Shown: piece after piece, positions 18,046 through 28,242 of the stretch
Numbering within the stretch: the stretch's first letter is position 1
Layout of the letters: every line of letters starts with the position of its first letter
Assembly (NCBI RefSeq): GCF_004116625.1
Contig: NZ_NXIE01000007.1
Coordinates: 1 to 62,803 of the forward strand
Reading direction: 5' to 3'
Length of the DNA stretch: 62,803 bases
From: Halarcobacter mediterraneus
Lineage (GTDB): Bacteria; Campylobacterota; Campylobacteria; Campylobacterales; Arcobacteraceae
Made by a program: the position numbers and the translations under genes
Notes under the pieces: model-generated
What the model was told of the DNA's origin: nothing
The model's database searches: none
Seen by the model: the letters and a program-made list of their open reading frames with translations, nothing else

Positions 18046-18432
18046 TTAGAAAGTAGATTTACTATTATTGAAGAAGAGTAAAACTTTTGCGACAATTTTA
18101 CATTCTTCTTTTTTATATTTTAAATGTGAAAAATTAGGGTTTATTGATACAAAGAATTCTTTATCGTCAAGGATATTTGCTTTTTTTATCCACATCTTAT
18201 TATCTTTAAAGATTAAAAATATATTTTTATCTTCATACTTTTTCTTAGATAGGTCTGCAACCACTAATGCTTTATCTTTTATTAGTGGTTGCATGGATTC
18301 CCCTTCTACTTTTGAAATAAAAAGTGATGATAAAGAATAATCTTCTTTTATTAGGGTTTTATTAAAAGTAAATTCATCTTTAATATGTTCCCCATCTTTA
18401 TAATAAGTATATTCAAGTTTTATAGTATTCAT
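18046..18432 (-). CDS. Stand-alone S24 (LexA/UmuD-type) peptidase domain protein
   Basis: A 128-residue protein made almost entirely of an S24 fold. VEGESMQPLIKDKALVVAD contains the nucleophile Ser46, and MWIKKANI supplies candidate Lys83/84. There is no N-terminal DNA-binding domain, unlike LexA or phage repressors, and no clear UmuD-like cleavage site; the first 35 residues are unassigned. It lies 3 bp after the MOSC gene, so the two are co-transcribed. Its substrate is unknown. Confidence 0.7.
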   Translation of the reverse strand: MNTIKLEYTYYKDGEHIKDEFTFNKTLIKEDYSLSSLFISKVEGESMQPLIKDKALVVADLSKKKYEDKNIFLIFKDNKMWIKKANILDDKEFFVSINPNFSHLKYKKEECKIVAKVLLFFNNSKSTF

Positions 18433-18435
18433 TTT

Positions 18436-19224
18436 CTATTCTTCTATAAATATTGAGTCATCAACTTTAATAACACCTGTCTTAATAACATCTGCATAAA
18501 TGCCAGCTTTACCATCATTGTTTTTTTTAATTGTTCTTAAGATATTTATATCTTTTGGTAAATCTTCTTGTTCTAATGTTGTCATTACACATCTACTAGT
18601 AGTCTGTTTTATTTTAAGAATTACCTCTTCTCCAATATATATTTTTTTACCTACCCAATTATTTTCAATAAAGTCTTTTTCATTTGAGTTGGGTTCTATA
18701 ATAATATTTGCTCTAAATCTATTAATCTTAAAGATACCCTCTTCATAAAGTTCTTCAAGTTTAGCTAAGGTAGAAGTTGTTAATAAGTGTATTATTCCAA
18801 TATCAAAAAATGTACCTTTGGGCATGATAACATCACGAATAGATTCATCAAATAAACCCTCTAGTGTTGCATTATTTGGGACATTTGATGATAATATAAT
18901 ATCAGAATTAAAAGCTTCTGATAATACTTCATTAATATTATTTTGTGAACTATATACTGCTGAGTTGTCTGGTAATTTTATCTTTATATCTGGTAGTTTA
19001 TTAAGAGTTGGTTCTTCTGAAAAACTTGAGCTATATTTAAAGATTTCTGGCCATTTTCTAGGGTTTTTAGCACTTATTGCTTTTTTACTTTTTAAATCAA
19101 TCATTGCATAGGAACGGTCACCTAAAAGACCTTTTTCTGTAATTATAGTTTGTTTTAACTTTTCTCCTTGCATAGATTTAACTGGGTATCTTAATAAGAT
19201 TGATACTTTACCTATTTTTTTCAT
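18436..19224 (-). CDS. MOSC domain-containing protein
   Basis: A 262-residue protein with an N-terminal MOSC beta-barrel (LLRYPVKSMQGEKL, LLGDRSYAMID) and a C-terminal MOSC domain. Its TTSRCVMTTLEQ holds the conserved Cys that binds molybdenum cofactor in mARC/YcbX-like proteins. Expected role: molybdenum-dependent reduction of N-hydroxylated compounds. Full length. Operon with the S24 gene (3-bp gap). Confidence 0.82.
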   Translation of the reverse strand: MKKIGKVSILLRYPVKSMQGEKLKQTIITEKGLLGDRSYAMIDLKSKKAISAKNPRKWPEIFKYSSSFSEEPTLNKLPDIKIKLPDNSAVYSSQNNINEVLSEAFNSDIILSSNVPNNATLEGLFDESIRDVIMPKGTFFDIGIIHLLTTSTLAKLEELYEEGIFKINRFRANIIIEPNSNEKDFIENNWVGKKIYIGEEVILKIKQTTSRCVMTTLEQEDLPKDINILRTIKKNNDGKAGIYADVIKTGVIKVDDSIFIEE

Positions 19225-19320
19225 ATAAATAACTCCTAAATTGAAATTAAGATTATTATATGTTTAATATAAAATTTATTCAATATATAAAAAATACAGT
19301 TAATTGTAAATATTGTACAT

Positions 19321-20136
19321 TTAAAGTTTTGTTTTAAGTGCTTTAAATTCAGAAGGAGTATATTTTGAATATTTTTTAAAAAATTTTGAAAAATGTGAAG
19401 TACTATTAAAACCCATTTCATCAGAGATATTTTTTATGGATAAGTTAGAGTAAAGCAATTGCCTTTTAATTTCTATGATATTTCTATCTATGATTAAAGA
19501 TAATAATGTTTTATTTAAATATTGTTTTGTTAATTCATTTAACCTTTTTGTAGTAATCCCAAAATAATCAGCATAAAATTGTGTGTTTTTTTCTGTTTTA
19601 TAGTGTTCATCAATTAATCTTACAAGAGTGTAAATCCGTTCATTTTTATAATAAATATTTTCATTTGGTTTTTTAAATTTTAAAATATATTCTAGAATTG
19701 AACAAAAAAGATATGAAGTGATTCTATTATGAATATCTTCTTCTTTTTCAATCATAGAGATTAGATTGTTTATGTTTTCTGAAATAGCAGGATAAATTTT
19801 GATTACAGGCAATGAGTTTTCTTCAAATAATTCATTGACTATACTATTTGGTGGTAAGAAATCCTTAGAAAAATGAAATATATATCCTTCACAATCTTTT
19901 AAAGAATTATCCTTTAATAATTGATGTATTTGCCAAGGTCTTGTTAATGATATAGTATCTTTTTCTAAGATAAACTTTTGAAAATCAATTTTGTAATTTA
20001 ATGTTCCTTTTACAATATATACCATTTCATATAACTGGTGTTGTTGAGGAGTAAAAGTAAAAAAATCTTTTTTACTTTCTAAATCTATTTTTATGAAACT
20101 AAAAGATTTATTTTTATTTAAAATATTTTTTTTCAC
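19321..20136 (-). CDS. AraC-family transcriptional regulator
   Basis: A 271-residue regulator with a cupin-like N-terminal sensing half (HQLYEMVYIVKGTLNYKID) and a C-terminal double HTH. The AraC signature runs through TTKRLNELTKQYLNKT and SIKNISDEMGFNSTSHFSKF, ending with YTPSEFKAL. The ligand is unknown. It starts 34 bp after mnmG on the same strand, and the MOSC-S24 pair follows about 96 bp downstream, so those two genes are candidate targets by position only. Confidence 0.88.
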   Translation of the reverse strand: MKKNILNKNKSFSFIKIDLESKKDFFTFTPQQHQLYEMVYIVKGTLNYKIDFQKFILEKDTISLTRPWQIHQLLKDNSLKDCEGYIFHFSKDFLPPNSIVNELFEENSLPVIKIYPAISENINNLISMIEKEEDIHNRITSYLFCSILEYILKFKKPNENIYYKNERIYTLVRLIDEHYKTEKNTQFYADYFGITTKRLNELTKQYLNKTLLSLIIDRNIIEIKRQLLYSNLSIKNISDEMGFNSTSHFSKFFKKYSKYTPSEFKALKTKL

Positions 20137-20170
20137 TTTTATTTTATCTCAACTTTTAGACAAAGCCTTT

Positions 20171-22042
20171 TTAGTCTTTATTTTTATTTATACTTAAATA
20201 CATATGTAAAATATCAAGGGCAGCTGGTGTTACTCCTGAAATTTCACTTGCATTGAAAAGAGTAGGTGGCTTAAAGGTTTCTAACTTTTCAATAACTTCA
20301 TTAGAAAGTCCTGAAATAACTTTATAATCAAAGTTTTCAGGTATTTTCATTTGGAGCATTTTTTTCATTTTTTCAATTTGCTTTTTTTGTTTTGCAACAT
20401 ATCTATAATATTTTGCTTCCACAATAATTTGTTCTTTTAGATACTCGTCTGTGTCTGCTAAAGTAGGAACAAGTTTGTCAAATTTTTCTGTTGTTACTGT
20501 ATTTCTTCCTACTATATCGATTAATAAAGCTCTATCTTTGATTTTATCTTCATTTATTGACTCAAGAAGTTCAAGGTTCTCTTTTTTTGATGTAAACCAT
20601 TGATTTGCCATAAAGTCAACTGCTTCTTGAATTTTTTGTTTTTTATAATTAACTTCATCTATTTGTTTTTTACTTACTAAACCAAGCTCATACCCATAAT
20701 TAGAAAGTCTCATATCGGCACTTTCTTCTCTTAAAAGAAGTCTATATTCAGCTCTACTTGTGAACATTCTATAAGGTTCATTTGTACCTTTTGTAACTAA
20801 ATCATCAATTAAAACACCTATATAAGCTTCATCCCTTCTAAGTATAAAAGCTTCTTTCTCATCTATTGCTAAACAGGCATTAATCCCTGCTATTAGACCT
20901 TGAGCTGCTGCTTCTTCATAACCTGTTGTTGCATTTATTTGACCAGCGTTATATAGGTTCTTGATTTTTTTTGTTTCAAGGGTATGTTTTAATTCTGTAG
21001 GATCAACGTAGTCGTATTCTATTGCATATCCATATCTAATTACTTTAGCATTTTCAAGCCCTACAATTGAATGGATCATCTCTTTTTGAACATCAATAGG
21101 TAAAGAAGTAGATAAGCCATTAATATAGTATTCACTTCTCATTGCAGTTTGTGGCTCTAAGAATAGTTGGTGTCTATCTCTTTCAGAAAATCTATTTACT
21201 TTATCTTCAATACTTGGACAATATCTTGGTCCTGTTCCTTCAATTTGACCTGTAAATAAAGGTGCTCTGTGGAAGTTCCCTGAAATTGTATCATGTGTTC
21301 CTGTATTTGTATATGTAATATAACAAGGATATTGAGTAGGATTGAAAGTTTTTTTATCTGTTCTAAACGAGAATGGCATAGGTTTTTCATCTCCCCCATG
21401 TTCTTCCATTACTGAAAAATCGATACTTGAAGAATCAATTCTAGCAGGTGTCCCTGTTTTTAATCTTCCAACTTTTAGCCCTAATTCTTTAAGTTGTATA
21501 GAAAGTGTAGATGATGGTAATTCCCATGCTCTTCCTGCATCATATTTGTTTTCTCCAATATGTACAAGTCCTCTCATAAATGTACCTGTAGTAAGAATTA
21601 CTTTTTTTGAGTGGAATTCTTCTGTTAGTTTTGTTTTTACTCCATAAACTTCATTTTCATTGTTTATTAGTAGTGAACTTACTTCATCTTGATAAACTTC
21701 TAAGTTAGGGGTACTATGACAAACTTTTCTCATATATTCTCTATATTTGTCCATATCAATTTGAGCTCGACTTCCTTGTACTGCAGCACCTTTTGAAGCA
21801 TTTAGTATTCTAAATTGAATTCCTGTAGAGTCTGTACAAAGACCCATCTCTCCACCAAGAGCATCTATTTCTCTTACTAAATGTCCTTTTGCAAGACCAC
21901 CAATTGCAGGGTTACAACTTGCTGCTCCAATTTGTTCTACAAGCATAGTTATAAGTAATGTTTTTTTACCCATTCTAGCACTTGCTAATGAAGCTTCAAT
22001 TCCAGCATGACCTCCACCAACAACTATTACATCATATTCCAT
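20171..22042 (-). CDS. mnmG: tRNA uridine-5-carboxymethylaminomethyl(34) synthesis enzyme MnmG
   Basis: FAD-dependent enzyme that with MnmE modifies wobble U34 of several tRNAs. The N-terminus has the dinucleotide fold [19 protein letters not shown]. Signatures [15 protein letters not shown] and [20 protein letters not shown] are present, plus the C-terminal helical domain ending in a [10 protein letters not shown] segment. 623 residues, full length. Confidence 0.97.
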   Translation of the reverse strand: MEYDVIVVGGGHAGIEASLASARMGKKTLLITMLVEQIGAASCNPAIGGLAKGHLVREIDALGGEMGLCTDSTGIQFRILNASKGAAVQGSRAQIDMDKYREYMRKVCHSTPNLEVYQDEVSSLLINNENEVYGVKTKLTEEFHSKKVILTTGTFMRGLVHIGENKYDAGRAWELPSSTLSIQLKELGLKVGRLKTGTPARIDSSSIDFSVMEEHGGDEKPMPFSFRTDKKTFNPTQYPCYITYTNTGTHDTISGNFHRAPLFTGQIEGTGPRYCPSIEDKVNRFSERDRHQLFLEPQTAMRSEYYINGLSTSLPIDVQKEMIHSIVGLENAKVIRYGYAIEYDYVDPTELKHTLETKKIKNLYNAGQINATTGYEEAAAQGLIAGINACLAIDEKEAFILRRDEAYIGVLIDDLVTKGTNEPYRMFTSRAEYRLLLREESADMRLSNYGYELGLVSKKQIDEVNYKKQKIQEAVDFMANQWFTSKKENLELLESINEDKIKDRALLIDIVGRNTVTTEKFDKLVPTLADTDEYLKEQIIVEAKYYRYVAKQKKQIEKMKKMLQMKIPENFDYKVISGLSNEVIEKLETFKPPTLFNASEISGVTPAALDILHMYLSINKNKD

Positions 22043-22074
22043 TTTTTTTCCTTTAAAAGAAAATAGTTATTCAA

Positions 22075-22093
22075 AAAGTCAAAGTTTGACTTT
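22075..22093. repeat. Palindrome between divergent mnmG and ribE
   Basis: Perfect 9-bp arms, AAAGTCAAA (22075-22083) and TTTGACTTT (22085-22093), flank a single G. It lies in the 182-bp divergent intergenic region, 33 bp upstream of mnmG, where a regulator could bind. A second 8-bp inverted repeat (TTAGATAA at 22134, TTATCTAA at 22156) is nearby. No riboswitch structure was seen upstream of ribE. Confidence 0.35.
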
Positions 22094-22224
22094 CTATATA
22101 ATTGTTTTTCTTGTATTTTTAGATGGAAATTTCTTAGATAAATGTTTTCTTCCACTTATCTAAAAAATTTACCTCTTATGAATTTTTGGCTATTATATCT
22201 AAAATTTAGCAAAAGGTATTTTAA

Positions 22225-22836
22225 GTGTTTACAGGACTTATTAGAGAGATGGCAAAAGTAGTAAATTTTACTAATGGTTTTTTAACATTAAAAGCTAAAT
22301 ATTCTCCGAAGATTGGAGATTCTATTGCCGTCAATGGTGCTTGTCTTACTGTTGTTAGACTTTCTAAGGATACTTTTACTGTTGAGTTATCCCCTGAATC
22401 TCAAAAAATTTTAGCAATGGAAAATTATAAGTCTGAGGTACATATTGAACCTGCAATGATGATGGGTGATAGGTTTGAAGGTCATATTGTTCAAGGTCAT
22501 GTGGATTGTTTAGGAACTATAAAAAGTATAAACAAAAGTGGGAACTCTACAGATTTTATTATTTCTTTACCAAAAGAGTATGCAAGATACATTATTCCAA
22601 AAGGAAGTGTAACTATTGATGGAGTTTCTTTAACTGTAAATGAAATAATGAAAGACTCTTTTAGACTTACTATAATACCTCATACTATAGAAAATACACT
22701 TTTTAAAAGATATAAAGTGGGAACAAGAGTAAATCTTGAAACTGATATGTTTGCAAGGTACATTTACAATATGTTTGGGAAAAAAGAAGACTCTTTAACT
22801 TGGGATAAAGTAGATTCTATTTTGGCTACTTATTAG
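22225..22836 (+). CDS. ribE: Riboflavin synthase alpha subunit
   Basis: Dismutates two 6,7-dimethyl-8-ribityllumazine molecules to riboflavin. It consists of two similar lumazine-binding barrels. The first holds MFTGLI, GDSIAVNGACLTV and GHIVQGHVDC; the second holds KGSVTIDGVSLTVNE and IIPHTIENT. At 203 residues it is normal length. It starts with GTG, with AAAGG 8 nt upstream. Its 3' end overlaps mreC on the opposite strand by 11 bp. Confidence 0.95.
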   Translation: MFTGLIREMAKVVNFTNGFLTLKAKYSPKIGDSIAVNGACLTVVRLSKDTFTVELSPESQKILAMENYKSEVHIEPAMMMGDRFEGHIVQGHVDCLGTIKSINKSGNSTDFIISLPKEYARYIIPKGSVTIDGVSLTVNEIMKDSFRLTIIPHTIENTLFKRYKVGTRVNLETDMFARYIYNMFGKKEDSLTWDKVDSILATY

Positions 22837-23623
22837 TAGTTTCTAGGAGTTCTTTTTCTTTTTTCTTTTCTATTGTTTTTTTATAGACAAAAAAGTATTT
22901 TTCTTTTAAAACATCAGCATATGGTTCAATCTCAATTGTTTGCATATCTTGCATTTTTTTGATTTTTACAACTTTTCCTACTTTAATACCTTCATAGAAA
23001 ATATTATCCATTCCTGATGTCACAACTTCATCACCAACTTTTATTTTATACCAAATTGGAATATATTTTGCTAATAGATGATTTTTATTTTTTGCTTTAT
23101 GGATAATTCCAGGGGCTTTATCTTTTCCCACAAAGATAGAATAATTACATTTATCGTTCCCATTTAATAAAGCTTTAGCTCTATTATTGTCATTTACTAC
23201 AATACCTGCAGCAAAACCATTTGAAATTATTCCTAAAATAGAATCATCATCTTTTTTATAATCAAGCCAGACTTTTGTGAAGTTATCAAAATCAATATAT
23301 GATAAAACTTTCGAAAACTTTATATCATCTTTTTGAAAATTTGTTTCTCCAAGCATTTCTAAAATAGAGTTTAATTCATTATGTGAAGCATGATATAGCT
23401 CTTTATAATTTTTTAGTTCTTGATTTTCTTGCTGGAGTCTTTCTATTGTAGTAACTTGATTAAAGTATCTTTCTATATTATTTTGGGTTTTTATTGCATT
23501 ATTTACATATATTTTTTTTATAGAAGTTAAGGGATTGAAATTTCTAGCAATTAGCTGGTCTATCTCAAAGATATATCCTAAACTAACTGCTACAAAAAGA
23601 AGAAAGAATAAAAACTTATTCAT
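22826..23623 (-). CDS. mreC: Rod shape-determining protein MreC
   Basis: Periplasmic scaffold of the elongasome. It has one N-terminal membrane anchor (FLFFLLFVAVSLGYI), then a coiled coil (about 50-85), then the beta-domain containing the family segment VGDEVVTSGMDNIFYEGIKVGKV (span). 265 residues. Overlaps mreB by 8 bp, as expected for an mreBC operon. No mreD is adjacent; convergent ribE follows directly. Confidence 0.9.
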   Translation of the reverse strand: MNKFLFFLLFVAVSLGYIFEIDQLIARNFNPLTSIKKIYVNNAIKTQNNIERYFNQVTTIERLQQENQELKNYKELYHASHNELNSILEMLGETNFQKDDIKFSKVLSYIDFDNFTKVWLDYKKDDDSILGIISNGFAAGIVVNDNNRAKALLNGNDKCNYSIFVGKDKAPGIIHKAKNKNHLLAKYIPIWYKIKVGDEVVTSGMDNIFYEGIKVGKVVKIKKMQDMQTIEIEPYADVLKEKYFFVYKKTIEKKKEKELLETTNK

Positions 23624-24647
23624 TAGTGATTAATTTTAAAAGTGCTGCCTGATCTAAAACATTGCTTGTACCATAAGCAACTGCTAATAGTGGTTCTTCT
23701 GCAACTTTTACTGGAAGTTTAATAATATCAGCTAAATACTTGTCTAAACCTCTAATAAGTGCACCACCACCTGTTAAAATAACACCATTGTCTACAACAT
23801 CACCTGCTAAATCAGGTGGCATATCTTCTAGTACAGACCTTACTGCTGAAACAATTTCTCTAAGAGGCTCTTTAATAGCAGTGCGTACACCTTCACTTCC
23901 TAGTTCAATAGTTGAAAGTAGACCTGAGTTATCCCTACCTTTTACTTTAATTTTTAATTCAGTTTCAAGTTTAATTGCTGTTCCCACTTCAATTTTTATA
24001 TTTTCAGCAGTTCTTTCACCAATATATAAATTATAATTTTGTCTTACATAATCAATAATTGATTTATCAAATTTATCACCAGCAACTTTAATTGATTTAG
24101 AAAGTACAAGTCCACCAAGTGAAGTTACCCCAATCTCAGTAGTACCTCCACCAATATCAACAACAACATAACCAGATGGATCAGAAACTGGAATTCCAGC
24201 GCCAATTGCAGCTGCCATTGGTTCTTCTACTAGGAAAACTTCTCTTGCTCCTGCACTTAATGCTGATTCTTTTACTGCTTTTCTTTCAACTTGTGTAATT
24301 CCATATGGAATACAAATAATAATTCTAGGACGAATAAAAGATTTTCTAGCATGAGCTTTTTCAATAAAATATCTAATCATTCTTTCAGTCATTTCAAAAT
24401 CTGCAATAACACCATCTTTCATTGGTCTCACAGCTTGAATATTTAATGGTGTTTTACCAATCATTTGTTTTGCTTCTTGACCTACTGCTAAAATTTTATC
24501 TTTCCCAAATCTATCATTTTGCACAGCAACAACAGAAGGCTCATTTATAATGATACCTTTACCTTTGACAGAAACAATTGTATTGGCAGTACCTAAGTCA
24601 ATTGCCATGTCACTTGAAAACAGACCTATTAGTTTATCTAATAACAT
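23616..24647 (-). CDS. mreB: Rod shape-determining protein MreB
   Basis: Bacterial actin homologue that guides lateral wall synthesis. Actin-fold motifs are clear: MAIDLGTANTIV (phosphate 1), VVVDIGGGTTEIGV (phosphate 2) and ILTGGGALIRGLD (adenosine). A membrane-binding helix (LLDKLIGLFSSD) precedes the fold. 343 residues. It follows clpX by 16 bp and is coupled to mreC. Confidence 0.97.
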   Translation of the reverse strand: MLLDKLIGLFSSDMAIDLGTANTIVSVKGKGIIINEPSVVAVQNDRFGKDKILAVGQEAKQMIGKTPLNIQAVRPMKDGVIADFEMTERMIRYFIEKAHARKSFIRPRIIICIPYGITQVERKAVKESALSAGAREVFLVEEPMAAAIGAGIPVSDPSGYVVVDIGGGTTEIGVTSLGGLVLSKSIKVAGDKFDKSIIDYVRQNYNLYIGERTAENIKIEVGTAIKLETELKIKVKGRDNSGLLSTIELGSEGVRTAIKEPLREIVSAVRSVLEDMPPDLAGDVVDNGVILTGGGALIRGLDKYLADIIKLPVKVAEEPLLAVAYGTSNVLDQAALLKLITNE

Positions 24648-24662
24648 TTCTTCCCTTCTTCT

Positions 24663-25886
24663 TTAAGCTATTTTTGGTTCTTTTTTATTTGTTACCACAT
24701 CTTTAGTGATGGTTACAGTTTTATTTTCATATTCTGGTAAATCATACATGATATCAAGCATAATATCTTCTAAAATAGATCTTAGTCCTCTTGCTCCAGT
24801 TTTTCTTTCTATTGCAAGTTTTGCAATCTCTTTTAAAGCGTCTTTCTCAAATTCTAACTTTACATTATCTAGTTCAAATAGTTTAATATATTGTTTGATT
24901 AAAGCATTTTTAGGTTCTGTTAAAATATGAACCATATCATCTTCTGATATTTCATTTAATGTTGCAATCATATGAAGTCTTCCAATTAGTTCAGGGATTA
25001 GTCCGTATTTTACTAAATCATGTGCTTCAACATTTGAAATTAAATCTTTCTCTTCTTTGCTACCTTGTTTTTTTTGATTAAATCCTAAAACATTTCCACC
25101 TTGTTTCTTTTTTAGAATTTCTTCTAAACCATCAAATGCTCCACCACAAATAAATAAAATATTTGTAGTATCAACTTGAATAGCATCTTGTCCTGGATGT
25201 TTTCTTCCACCTTTTGGTGGAACATTTACCACTGAACCTTCTACTATTTTTAATAAGGCTTGTTGTACACCTTCTCCTGATACATCTCTAGTGATAGATC
25301 TATTTTCACTCATACGTGCAACTTTGTCAACTTCATCTATAAAAATAATACCACTTTCAGCTTTTTTTACATCACCATTAGCAGCTTGCATAAGTCTTGT
25401 GATAACATTTTCAACATCATCTCCCACATAACCTGCTTCTGTAAGAGAAGTTGCATCTGCTATTGCTAGAGGAACATCTAAATATTTTGCAATAGTTTGT
25501 GCTAGTAATGTTTTCCCTGAACCCGTTGGTCCAATTAATAAAACATTTGATTTATTGATTTCAGTGTCATCTTCTATTTCATCTTTTCTAAAAATTCTTT
25601 TATAGTGATTGTAAACTGCAACAGATAAAACTTTTTTTGCTCTATTCTGTCCTATAATATAGTCATCTAAAATCTCTTTTAGTTGGGCAGGTGTTCTAAG
25701 TTTTATCTCTTCTGTTACAGTAACTTCTTGTTCTTCATAATGCTCTTCTGCGGGAGTATTTCCAATCATTATTTCGTGGGCAGCACTTACACAAGCTTTA
25801 CAAATACTTGCATTGTCACCTGTTATAACAGGATTACTTGGGCTATCTTTTGCTCCACAAAAATCACATACAATTTCTTTACTCAT
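24663..25886 (-). CDS. clpX: ATP-dependent Clp protease ATP-binding subunit ClpX
   Basis: AAA+ unfoldase that feeds ClpP. The N-terminal zinc-binding domain has CDFCGA and CKAC pairs. Walker A is GPTGSGKT, Walker B is IIFIDEVDK, and the pore loop GYVGDDVE is present. 407 residues. Placed between lpxA (3-bp gap) and mreB in a conserved Campylobacterota gene block. Confidence 0.97.
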   Translation of the reverse strand: MSKEIVCDFCGAKDSPSNPVITGDNASICKACVSAAHEIMIGNTPAEEHYEEQEVTVTEEIKLRTPAQLKEILDDYIIGQNRAKKVLSVAVYNHYKRIFRKDEIEDDTEINKSNVLLIGPTGSGKTLLAQTIAKYLDVPLAIADATSLTEAGYVGDDVENVITRLMQAANGDVKKAESGIIFIDEVDKVARMSENRSITRDVSGEGVQQALLKIVEGSVVNVPPKGGRKHPGQDAIQVDTTNILFICGGAFDGLEEILKKKQGGNVLGFNQKKQGSKEEKDLISNVEAHDLVKYGLIPELIGRLHMIATLNEISEDDMVHILTEPKNALIKQYIKLFELDNVKLEFEKDALKEIAKLAIERKTGARGLRSILEDIMLDIMYDLPEYENKTVTITKDVVTNKKEPKIA

Positions 25887-25889
25887 TAA

Positions 25890-26681
25890 CTATTCTCCTG
25901 CCTTTCTATCAAATGGAATCCCTCTTGTTGTTTCTAATACAAAGTCACACATATTTTTTACATTTTCATTAGATGTTTCTTTTAAAAGCTCAGTTGCAAG
26001 GTCTTTTAATGATTCATTATTTCTAAATAAAAATTTGTATGCTTTTTTTAATTCATTAATATCTTCTTTATTATTAAACCTTCTTCTTAATCCTGTTAGA
26101 TTTAGACCTTTTACTTTTGCTCTATTACCTTCGGCTAAACAAAATGGAGGAATGTCTTGTGTAATTACAGAACCACCAGCAACCATAACACTTGTACCTA
26201 TTTTACAAAATTGATGAATAGGAGTCATCCCTCCAATTACAACAAAATCTTCAATTTCTACGTGTCCTGCCAAAGTTGCACAGTTTGCAAAAATACAATT
26301 GTTTCCTACAATACAATCATGGGCAACATGAACATATCCCATAAATAAATTGTTACTTCCAATTATTGTTTTTGAACCTCCACCTTCTGTACCTGGATTA
26401 AATAGTGTAAATTCCCTTATTTTATTATTGTCTCCAATAATTAACTCAACATCTTCCCCAGAGTATTTTAAGTCTTGAGGAATTGTTCCAATACTTGCAT
26501 GGGAAAAAATATGATTATTTTTTCCTATACTTGTTTTCCCATCAATAAGAGTATGAGAGTCAATAATTGTTCCATCTCCTATTGTTACATTTTTACCTAT
26601 AATCGTATATGCACCAATCGTGATATTATCACCTAATTTAGCACCTTCTTCAATTATTGCTGTTTTGTGAATATTATTCAT
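25890..26681 (-). CDS. lpxA: Acyl-[ACP]-UDP-N-acetylglucosamine O-acyltransferase LpxA
   Basis: First enzyme of lipid A synthesis; moves a 3-hydroxyacyl chain to UDP-GlcNAc. The left-handed beta-helix is visible as hexapeptide repeats (IGAYTI, IGKNVT, IGDGTI), and the catalytic His is in GYVHVAHDCIVG. A longer frame begins inside fabZ (26708). I chose ATG 26681 because TTAGG lies 7 nt upstream and it gives the typical start MNNIHKTAIIEEGA (263 residues). Confidence 0.95.
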   Translation of the reverse strand: MNNIHKTAIIEEGAKLGDNITIGAYTIIGKNVTIGDGTIIDSHTLIDGKTSIGKNNHIFSHASIGTIPQDLKYSGEDVELIIGDNNKIREFTLFNPGTEGGGSKTIIGSNNLFMGYVHVAHDCIVGNNCIFANCATLAGHVEIEDFVVIGGMTPIHQFCKIGTSVMVAGGSVITQDIPPFCLAEGNRAKVKGLNLTGLRRRFNNKEDINELKKAYKFLFRNNESLKDLATELLKETSNENVKNMCDFVLETTRGIPFDRKAGE

Positions 26682-26697
26682 ACAAAAACCTAATTTT

Positions 26698-27141
26698 TTA
26701 TTTATCAACTACCATTGCTTTTAGTTCTGCTTGTGCAACTAGCTTATCATCAACATAAGCTTTCCCATCTAATACGATTAAATTACCTTTTAATTTTAAT
26801 ATTTCAATTTTATAAACAAGTTGGTCTCCCGGTTTTACAGGACTTCTAAATTTAGCTTTATCAATACTCATAAAGTAAATAACTTTGTTTTTTAATTCTT
26901 CAGTTGAAAGGTCATTACTTTTTAATGCAAGTACTCCACCTGCTTGAGCCATTCCTTCTAAAATTAGTACTCCTGGATAAATTGGATGTCCAGGAAAGTG
27001 TCCCATAAAAGCAGGTTCACTAATAGAAATATTTTTATATCCTGAGATATTTACGCCTTTTTCCATTTGAGTAATTCTATCTACAAGTAAAAAAGGGTAT
27101 CTATGTGGTAATATTTCTTGAATCTCATTTATATCTAACAT
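26698..27141 (-). CDS. fabZ: 3-hydroxyacyl-[ACP] dehydratase FabZ
   Basis: Hot-dog-fold dehydratase of fatty-acid elongation. [11 protein letters not shown] opens the fold, [14 protein letters not shown] supplies the catalytic His and LEGMAQAGG the catalytic Glu. 147 residues. Leads the fabZ-lpxA-clpX-mreBC operon, so fatty-acid and lipid A flux are co-transcribed with shape genes. A 57-bp gap separates it from lpxB. Confidence 0.95.
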   Translation of the reverse strand: MLDINEIQEILPHRYPFLLVDRITQMEKGVNISGYKNISISEPAFMGHFPGHPIYPGVLILEGMAQAGGVLALKSNDLSTEELKNKVIYFMSIDKAKFRSPVKPGDQLVYKIEILKLKGNLIVLDGKAYVDDKLVAQAELKAMVVDK

Positions 27142-27198
27142 TATTCTTGTTCCTAAGTTAAAGTTTTTTGAAAATTATTTATTTTAGCTAAAAAAATA

Positions 27199-28242
27199 TT
27201 AGCTTTGAATTATGTTTGCAACATTTTTAGAACTTCCATGTTTTAAATATTTTCTAAGTTCTTTAGAAGTTTCTAAAAAGTCATTTTTATTTATATTTTC
27301 ATACTCTTTATAAAGGTTATTAAAGCTTACATTCTCTTGAAAAAATTCTTTGTGAATGGGGGGCTTACCTGCTTTGTATAAAAAGATATTTGCTAAACCA
27401 ATATATGGAAGTTTTACAAATAGTCTACCTAAAAAATAATCTACTTTTTTTGCTACATAACTCATAACAAATGGTGTTCCTATTAGTGCTGCTTCAAGAG
27501 TAGCTGTTCCACTACAAATAAATGCAAATTCTGCTTGTTTTAACTCTTCGTGGGAATCATTTGAAATTTTAAATAATGAAATATCTCCATAATACTTTTT
27601 TATAAATTCTTTATCAAATTTTTTTGGAATAATTAAAATGTGTTCTTTATCTTTTATTTTAGATGCCAGTTCTCTATATACATTCATATGATTTATGATT
27701 TCAGTTTTTCTACTTCCTGGCATAAATACTATTTTATTTGAATTTGTTAATTTTTCTTTGAACTCTTTTATTTCATCTAATAAAGGGTGACCAACATAAG
27801 TAATCTTTTTTTTATCTGTATAAATTTCACTTTCAAAAGGTATGATAGAACAAAGTTTAGTACAAAATTTTTGTAGTTTGAAAACTCTTTTTTTCTTCCA
27901 TGCCCAAGCTTGAGGTAGTATATAATAAATGATTTCTTTATTTGGGTATCTTTCTTTTAATTTTTTTGCTAGGGGGAGATTAAATCCAGAACTATCCATA
28001 AGTAAAACTTTATCACATTCGTCTGCTAAGTCTACAAGCTCATCTCGGAGTTTAAAAAAGAATCTAAGTTTTTTTATAGCATCTGTAAAACCCATAATAG
28101 CAAGTGATGTTAAGTCATATAAAGGATTTCCTAAAGAGTCATCAAAAACTCCTTTTAGCTCTATATCCTGGTTAAGGTGTTTTTTTAACTCTTTTAAGTG
28201 AATATTTGATGAAGCTTCCATTGCGCAAACTAGAAGTTTCAT
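27199..28242 (-). CDS. lpxB: Lipid-A-disaccharide synthase LpxB
   Basis: GT-B glycosyltransferase that joins UDP-diacylglucosamine and lipid X. The C-terminal donor-binding region includes FMPGSRKTEI and FAFICSGTATLEAALIGTPFV (span). The usual N-terminal GExSGD motif is divergent here (AMEASSNIHLKEL), which I recall as a Campylobacterota trait. 347 residues. Overlaps queH by 4 bp. Confidence 0.9.
   Translation of the reverse strand: MKLLVCAMEASSNIHLKELKKHLNQDIELKGVFDDSLGNPLYDLTSLAIMGFTDAIKKLRFFFKLRDELVDLADECDKVLLMDSSGFNLPLAKKLKERYPNKEIIYYILPQAWAWKKKRVFKLQKFCTKLCSIIPFESEIYTDKKKITYVGHPLLDEIKEFKEKLTNSNKIVFMPGSRKTEIINHMNVYRELASKIKDKEHILIIPKKFDKEFIKKYYGDISLFKISNDSHEELKQAEFAFICSGTATLEAALIGTPFVMSYVAKKVDYFLGRLFVKLPYIGLANIFLYKAGKPPIHKEFFQENVSFNNLYKEYENINKNDFLETSKELRKYLKHGSSKNVANIIQS

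Noticed and set aside
22043-22224. Possible FMN riboswitch upstream of ribE
   Set aside because: No conserved RFN-element sequence blocks are seen; ribE has a short leader with an ordinary ribosome site.
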